Shown here piece by piece: positions 52,187 to 55,749 of a stretch of DNA of 55,749 nucleotides. The position numbers and the translations under genes were made by a program. Source of the DNA: Oxalobacteraceae bacterium. Lineage in GTDB: Bacteria; Pseudomonadota; Gammaproteobacteria; Burkholderiales; Burkholderiaceae_D. Each line of letters opens with the position of its first letter. The stretch's first letter is position 1. The notes beneath the pieces are model-generated. The model saw only the letters and a program-made list of their open reading frames with translations. It was not told the origin of the DNA and searched no databases. The stretch lies in the NCBI GenBank assembly GCA_027490725.1, contig JAIXXN010000022.1:1-55749 (forward strand), given 5' to 3'.

Positions 52187-53458
52187 ATGTCTGATAGTTC
52201 CGTCCCATCTGCCAGCCCCACGCCATCGCATGCTCCGCGCAGCGGCCTGGGGGTGCTACGCCACCGCAATTTCGCCTTCTACCTGTCGGCCCGCACACTG
52301 GGCACACTGGCCGTGCAGATGCAGAATGTTGCCATCGGCTGGCAGGTGTATGCCATGACCCACGACCTGTTCGATCTGGGCCTGATCGGACTGGCACAAT
52401 TCGCCCCCTTCCTCCTCCTGATCCTGTTAGCCGGCCACGCCGCCGACCGCTATAACCGGCGCAATCTGGTGGCGCTGGCACTGGCAGCGCAACTGCTGTG
52501 CGGCCTGCTGCTACTGAGCTTCACCATGGCCGGTCTGCGCACCGTCTGGCCGATCTTTGCCGTGCTGGTGCTGTTCGGCAGTGCCCGTGCTTTCATGGGA
52601 CCGGCCACGCAAGCCATGCTGGTCAATCTGGTGCCAGCGGAAAGCTTCAGTCAGGCCGTGGCGCTGAGTTCCTCGAGCTTCCATCTGGCGATTATTCTCG
52701 GCCCGACGCTGGGCGGCCTGCTGTATCTGGCCGGGCCGACAACGGTTTACCTGATTTCCTCCAGCCTGCTGGTGCTGTCGGTGATCCTGATGTGTCTGAC
52801 CAAGCCGGCACCGCAGGCCAGCCACCGCGAACCGGCCAGCTGGCATACCGTGCTGGAAGGCTTGCGCTTCGTATTTTCCCGTCCCGTGATTCTCGGGGCG
52901 ATTTCACTCGACCTGTTTGCCGTGCTGTTTGGCGGCGCCACGGCGCTGTTGCCGGCGCTGGCGCATGACGTGCTGCAGGTCGGCCCCACCGGACTCGGCA
53001 TGCTGCGCACCGCACCCGGCATCGGTGCCGCACTGTGCTCGATCACACTGACCTTTTTCCCCATCACGCGCCGGGTCGGCGCCTGGATGCTCGGTGGTGT
53101 CGCCCTGTTCGGCGTCGCCACACTGGTACTCGGCTCCACCACCACGTTTGTGGTGGCGCTGGTGGCACTATTCCTGATGGGCGCCGGTGACATGGTCAGC
53201 GTCTATGTGCGCCACCTGCTGGTACAGTACGAAACGCCGGACGCCATCCGTGGCCGCGTCAGCGCTGTCAATTCCGTCTTCATCGGCGCCTCCAACGAGC
53301 TTGGCGAATTTGAATCCGGGGTGACTGCCGGCTGGATGGGGCTGACCCGCGCCGTGCTGTTCGGCGGCGCCGCCACGCTGGCCGTCACCGGCCTGTGGGC
53401 CGTGCTATTCCCGGTGCTGTCGCGCATGGATCGTTTCCCGCACGAGGAGCAAAAATGA
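52187..53458 (+). CDS. MFS transporter, EntS/MFS_3 type
   Basis: 423 residues, about 12 membrane segments. GVLRHRNFAFYLSARTLGTLAVQMQNVAIGWQVYAMT at the N-terminus and LLAGHAADRYNRRNLVA after segment 2 are typical of the EntS-like MFS_3 group. The substrate is unknown. The next gene (DUF1345) starts inside its stop codon (ATGA), so the two are coupled. No siderophore or antibiotic synthesis genes are nearby. Confidence 0.85.
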   Translation: MSDSSVPSASPTPSHAPRSGLGVLRHRNFAFYLSARTLGTLAVQMQNVAIGWQVYAMTHDLFDLGLIGLAQFAPFLLLILLAGHAADRYNRRNLVALALAAQLLCGLLLLSFTMAGLRTVWPIFAVLVLFGSARAFMGPATQAMLVNLVPAESFSQAVALSSSSFHLAIILGPTLGGLLYLAGPTTVYLISSSLLVLSVILMCLTKPAPQASHREPASWHTVLEGLRFVFSRPVILGAISLDLFAVLFGGATALLPALAHDVLQVGPTGLGMLRTAPGIGAALCSITLTFFPITRRVGAWMLGGVALFGVATLVLGSTTTFVVALVALFLMGAGDMVSVYVRHLLVQYETPDAIRGRVSAVNSVFIGASNELGEFESGVTAGWMGLTRAVLFGGAATLAVTGLWAVLFPVLSRMDRFPHEEQK

Positions 53459-54114
53459 GTCTGCACCTGCCGCGCATCATCCACAGCCGTCCCCACCTGA
53501 GCGCCGCGCTGGCACTGGGCAGTATCACCGGGCTACTACTGCCATTCGACTGGTCGCTGGCGACCCGCCTGCTGGGCGCATGGAATGTCACCGTATGGAG
53601 TTATCTGCTGATGATGGCGCTGATGATGGCACGTGCCGATCACCACGACATCCGCCGCGCAGCCTGCCGTCAGGATGAAAAAGGACCGGTGATTCTGAGC
53701 ATGCTGTCACTGCTGATTCTGGCCAGTCTGGCCGCCATCGTCTCGCAGTTGTCGACCATGAAAGATGCGCCCGCCGGCAGCATGGCGTATCACTACGGCT
53801 TCGTGGTACTCACCCTGACCGGCTCATGGTTCATGATCGGTACCATGTTCTGTTCGCACTACGCCCACCTGTTTTACATCAACCCAGAACAGCCTGCCGT
53901 GCTGCGTTTTCCCGACGCCGAACTGACCCCGAATTACTGGGATTTTCTATACTTCTCGTTCACCATTTCGGTGGCTGCGCAGACTGCCGATGTGAGCATC
54001 CACAGCCGCAACCTGCGCCAGGTCGTGCTGTGCCAGTCGGTGCTGTGCTTCTTCTACAACCTTGCTGTACTGGGTCTGTCGATTAATCTGGGCGCGTCGC
54101 TACTCAATAACTGA
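53455..54114 (+). CDS. DUF1345 membrane protein
   Basis: 219 residues from the ATG overlapping the MFS stop. About five membrane segments: LSAALALGSITGLLL, TVWSYLLMMALMMARADHHDI, VILSMLSLLILASLAAIVS, GFVVLTLTGSWFMIGTMFCSHYAHLFY and the C-terminal pair. The central HYAHLFY and YWDFLYFSFTISVAAQTADV are DUF1345 hallmarks. Function is unknown; coupling to the MFS gene is the only functional hint. Confidence 0.85.
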   Translation: MSLHLPRIIHSRPHLSAALALGSITGLLLPFDWSLATRLLGAWNVTVWSYLLMMALMMARADHHDIRRAACRQDEKGPVILSMLSLLILASLAAIVSQLSTMKDAPAGSMAYHYGFVVLTLTGSWFMIGTMFCSHYAHLFYINPEQPAVLRFPDAELTPNYWDFLYFSFTISVAAQTADVSIHSRNLRQVVLCQSVLCFFYNLAVLGLSINLGASLLNN

Positions 54115-54204
54115 TCCATCGCTAATCCACCGTTGATCGACGCCGGAACGCCTTGCTGCATAAGGCGGCTTGCTTAATGCGCATTTAAGCAAAAAAGGAG
54201 TAAG

Positions 54205-54294
54205 ATGAAATCGCAGTTCAACAAACAGGAGCAAGCATATGCAAATCAATATCAATGCCGACAAAACCATCGAACGCCATGCAGGCCTGGATGA
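54205..54294 (+). CDS. Possible 29-codon leader ORF overlapping the HPF-like gene
   Basis: ATG at 54205 has a near-perfect AAAGGAG site (54194-54200), stronger than that of the HPF-like gene. The frame encodes MKSQFNKQEQAYANQYQ and ends at TGA 54292-54294, overlapping the first 56 bases of the next gene in another frame. Translation could control the HPF-like start. No conservation data are available here. Confidence 0.4.
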   Translation: MKSQFNKQEQAYANQYQCRQNHRTPCRPG

Positions 54295-54601
54295 GCACGT
54301 ACAAACTGTCGTGACTAATGCGCTCCACCGCTTCGGCGAACAGATCACCCGCGTCGAAGTGCACCTGAGCGATAACCTCGGTCAGAAATCGGCCGACGGC
54401 GACAATCGCTGCATGCTGGAAGCCCGCGTTACCGGTTATCAGCCAATCGCCGTCAGCGACCATGCTGCCACCCTGCATCAGGCCATCGGCGGCGCTGCCG
54501 ACAAACTGAAACGCGCCATCGATAGCGCACTCGGTCGTCTGCAGGACAAACGCCATGCTGGCGCCGCCGTTCCCGACGAAGCCGAAGCTGACGTCGAATA
54601 A
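54239..54601 (+). CDS. HPF/RaiA-like (S30AE) ribosome-associated protein
   Basis: 120 residues, starting MQININADKTIERHAGLDEHV. The layout of a beta-alpha-beta-beta-beta-alpha S30AE fold is visible, with ITRVEVHLSDNLGQKSADGDNRCMLEARV in the middle and AADKLKRAIDSALGRLQDKRH as the last helix. It should bind the 30S decoding region and inactivate or protect ribosomes in stationary phase. It lacks the C-terminal dimerisation domain of long HPF. A CAGGAGC site precedes the ATG, and a longer leader contains the ORF at 54205 and a GCTTAA...TTAAGC dyad. Confidence 0.82.
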   Translation: MQININADKTIERHAGLDEHVQTVVTNALHRFGEQITRVEVHLSDNLGQKSADGDNRCMLEARVTGYQPIAVSDHAATLHQAIGGAADKLKRAIDSALGRLQDKRHAGAAVPDEAEADVE

Positions 54602-54629
54602 ACCGAACTACCAGCATCACCTGACGGAG

Positions 54630-55427
54630 CTAGCGCCCGCTAGCTCCCGCCAACTCCTGTAAATACCGCAAGCCTTGCAGCGCCCTGCTGCCATACCACG
54701 ACAGCATTTCCCCATCCACCAGTTGTACCGGTTTACCGATCTGCTGCGCCAGCACGGCAGCATGCGCTGCGCTGAAACGATACGGTTCACTTGACAGCAA
54801 CACCCCATCGATTTGCGCCAGCAATTCCGGCGTCCAGCTGAATTCCGGGTAGCGTGCCGCGCCCAGTTGCGGCACCTGCCAGCCGATTTCTGCCAGCATG
54901 CGCGCAATATACGTCTCGCGCGACACCGACATCCAGGGATCCTGCCAGATGCAGTACAACATGGTGCGTGCCGGCCCGGGCGACTGCGCTTGCAGCGCCT
55001 GCAGACAGGCATATTCCCGCTCGAAATCGGCGCTCCACGCGGCGGCTTCGCGGCTGCGGCAAAACACCCCGCCCAGCAGTTCGGCCAGCGCCAGATTGTC
55101 GCGTGGCGCCAGCGGGTGGGTCACCACGATATGCGGAATGAACTCGGCCAGTTGTGCCACCGTCGGCTGTTCGTTTTCATCGATATTGACCACCAGATGG
55201 GTCGGCGCCAGCTTGCGGATTTTGTCGATATTGACGTCTTTGGTACCCCCTACCTTGGGGATGGACGCCACCAGCTCGCTGGGGTGGATACAGAAACCGG
55301 TGCGCCCCACCAGTTGTCCGGCCAGCCCGAAGTCGCACAGCATTTCCGTAATCGATGGTACCAGCGAGACGATGCGGGCATCGGCTGCCGGGCGGTGCAC
55401 TGTTCCCAGCGCGTCGGTATATTCCAT
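54630..55427 (-). CDS. BtuF-like helical-backbone metal-complex binding protein, without signal peptide
   Basis: 265 residues from MEYTDALGTVHRP at 55427. ARIVSLVPSITEMLCDFGLAGQLVGRT near 20-46, PKVGGTKDVNIDKIRKLAPTHLVV and the later WTPELLAQIDGVLLSSEPYRF match the periplasmic binding protein family for cobalamin/siderophores (helical backbone). There is no signal peptide in any of the possible starts, so the protein looks cytoplasmic, as in many betaproteobacterial 'cobalamin-binding' annotations. No BtuCD or TonB genes are adjacent. Confidence 0.8.
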   Translation of the reverse strand: MEYTDALGTVHRPAADARIVSLVPSITEMLCDFGLAGQLVGRTGFCIHPSELVASIPKVGGTKDVNIDKIRKLAPTHLVVNIDENEQPTVAQLAEFIPHIVVTHPLAPRDNLALAELLGGVFCRSREAAAWSADFEREYACLQALQAQSPGPARTMLYCIWQDPWMSVSRETYIARMLAEIGWQVPQLGAARYPEFSWTPELLAQIDGVLLSSEPYRFSAAHAAVLAQQIGKPVQLVDGEMLSWYGSRALQGLRYLQELAGASGR

Positions 55428-55570
55428 GGCGGACTTCCGTGAGCACAAAGCCGGTATTGAAGCACCGCCGCATAGATCCTGCAACAACTTCCTGAACAAT
55501 ATTTACACAGCGCGGCAAGCAGTTCAGCTATGATGATCAGGCTTGCCTATCAGCATCCTGAAAGACCATT

Positions 55571-55749
55571 TTGAAACACATCAGCACCTTCGGCGCTTCG
55601 CCCTACCAGATCAGCGATCTGCAATTGCTGCGCAATTCCACCGATGCGGCTGCCGTCGCCAAACTGCTGGCGCCCTGCCCCATCATGCGGCTAGCGGCCG
55701 AGCAGAACATCACCGAAGCGCAGCACGCGCATCTCTACATCGTGCTGCG
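55571..55749 (+). CDS. Partial protein, possible cyclic-nucleotide-binding domain (cut by window end)
   Basis: Only the first 59 codons are present. The frame has a stop at 55559-55561, so the start is probably TTG at 55571, with no strong ribosome-binding site. The visible KLLAPCPIMRLAAEQNITEAQ followed by HAHLYIVL fits the start of a cNMP-binding (CRP-like) domain as found at the N-terminus of some GGDEF proteins. The call is tentative because the diagnostic part lies beyond the window. Confidence 0.4.
   Translation, partial: MKHISTFGASPYQISDLQLLRNSTDAAAVAKLLAPCPIMRLAAEQNITEAQHAHLYIVL

Overview
The window looks like the chromosome of a GC-rich betaproteobacterium of the Burkholderiales, most likely an Oxalobacteraceae member of the Massilia/Janthinobacterium/Duganella type. 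The basis is the rpsP-rimM-trmD-rplS order followed by a Nudix and a CobD-like gene, a DUF3579 protein, etfBA beside an acyl-CoA dehydrogenase, and a TonB-dependent receptor of the Xanthomonas/Caulobacter carbohydrate class. This placement is inferred from gene content; there is no rRNA in the window. I saw no tRNA, phage, insertion sequence or CRISPR array.

Region 1 (1-19558) is a chitin/N-acetylglucosamine (GlcNAc) utilisation locus. A plus-strand operon (124-10840) encodes a BadF-type GlcNAc kinase, a GntR/UTRA repressor, NagA, a SIS-type glucosamine-6-phosphate deaminase, a sugar ABC transporter with its own ATPase, a two-domain GH3 beta-N-acetylhexosaminidase and an AmpG-like MFS permease. 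A TPR protein follows it. On the minus strand a TonB-dependent receptor is followed by a secreted GH18-like protein and two different NagX/DUF5009 membrane proteins. A second GntR gene diverges from the receptor. The nag promoter and the receptor/gntR intergenic region share TACCAG repeats at 11-bp spacing, and gntR is preceded by three ACTGGTCT arms that can form two mutually exclusive hairpins. The inferred flow is: receptor uptake of chitooligosaccharide, periplasmic trimming, inner-membrane import, cytoplasmic cleavage by GH3, then kinase, NagA and deaminase to fructose-6-phosphate.

Region 2 (19576-35466) is mainly housekeeping on the minus strand: a two-module M16 peptidase, DUF3579, a CobD/CbiB-like protein, a NudL-like Nudix hydrolase, rplS-trmD-rimM-rpsP, a TM2-domain protein, a REP-like repeat cluster between convergent genes, an acyl-CoA dehydrogenase, etfA-etfB, a TusA-like protein, alaS and a glycerophosphodiesterase.

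Region 3 (35467-44119) is more accessory: a RAMA-like small protein, a CoA-transferase coupled to an unknown gene, a YnfM-like MFS transporter divergent from a LysR regulator, and a tight four-gene minus-strand operon of a 97-residue J-domain protein plus three proteins I do not recognise. The operon ends in an unusual decamer-repeat hairpin that contains the stop codons of both convergent genes.

Region 4 (44120-55749) holds glnS, an orphan CHASE-domain histidine kinase, a GRDP-like protein with seven TAYSA nonapeptide repeats, a proline-rich peptide, a small HTH protein, a 421-bp gene-free stretch with several perfect stem-loops, an SDR protein divergent from a ferredoxin-flavin reductase, an MFS/DUF1345 pair, an HPF-like protein with a leader ORF, a BtuF-like protein without a signal peptide, and the start of a possible cyclic-nucleotide-binding protein cut by the window end.
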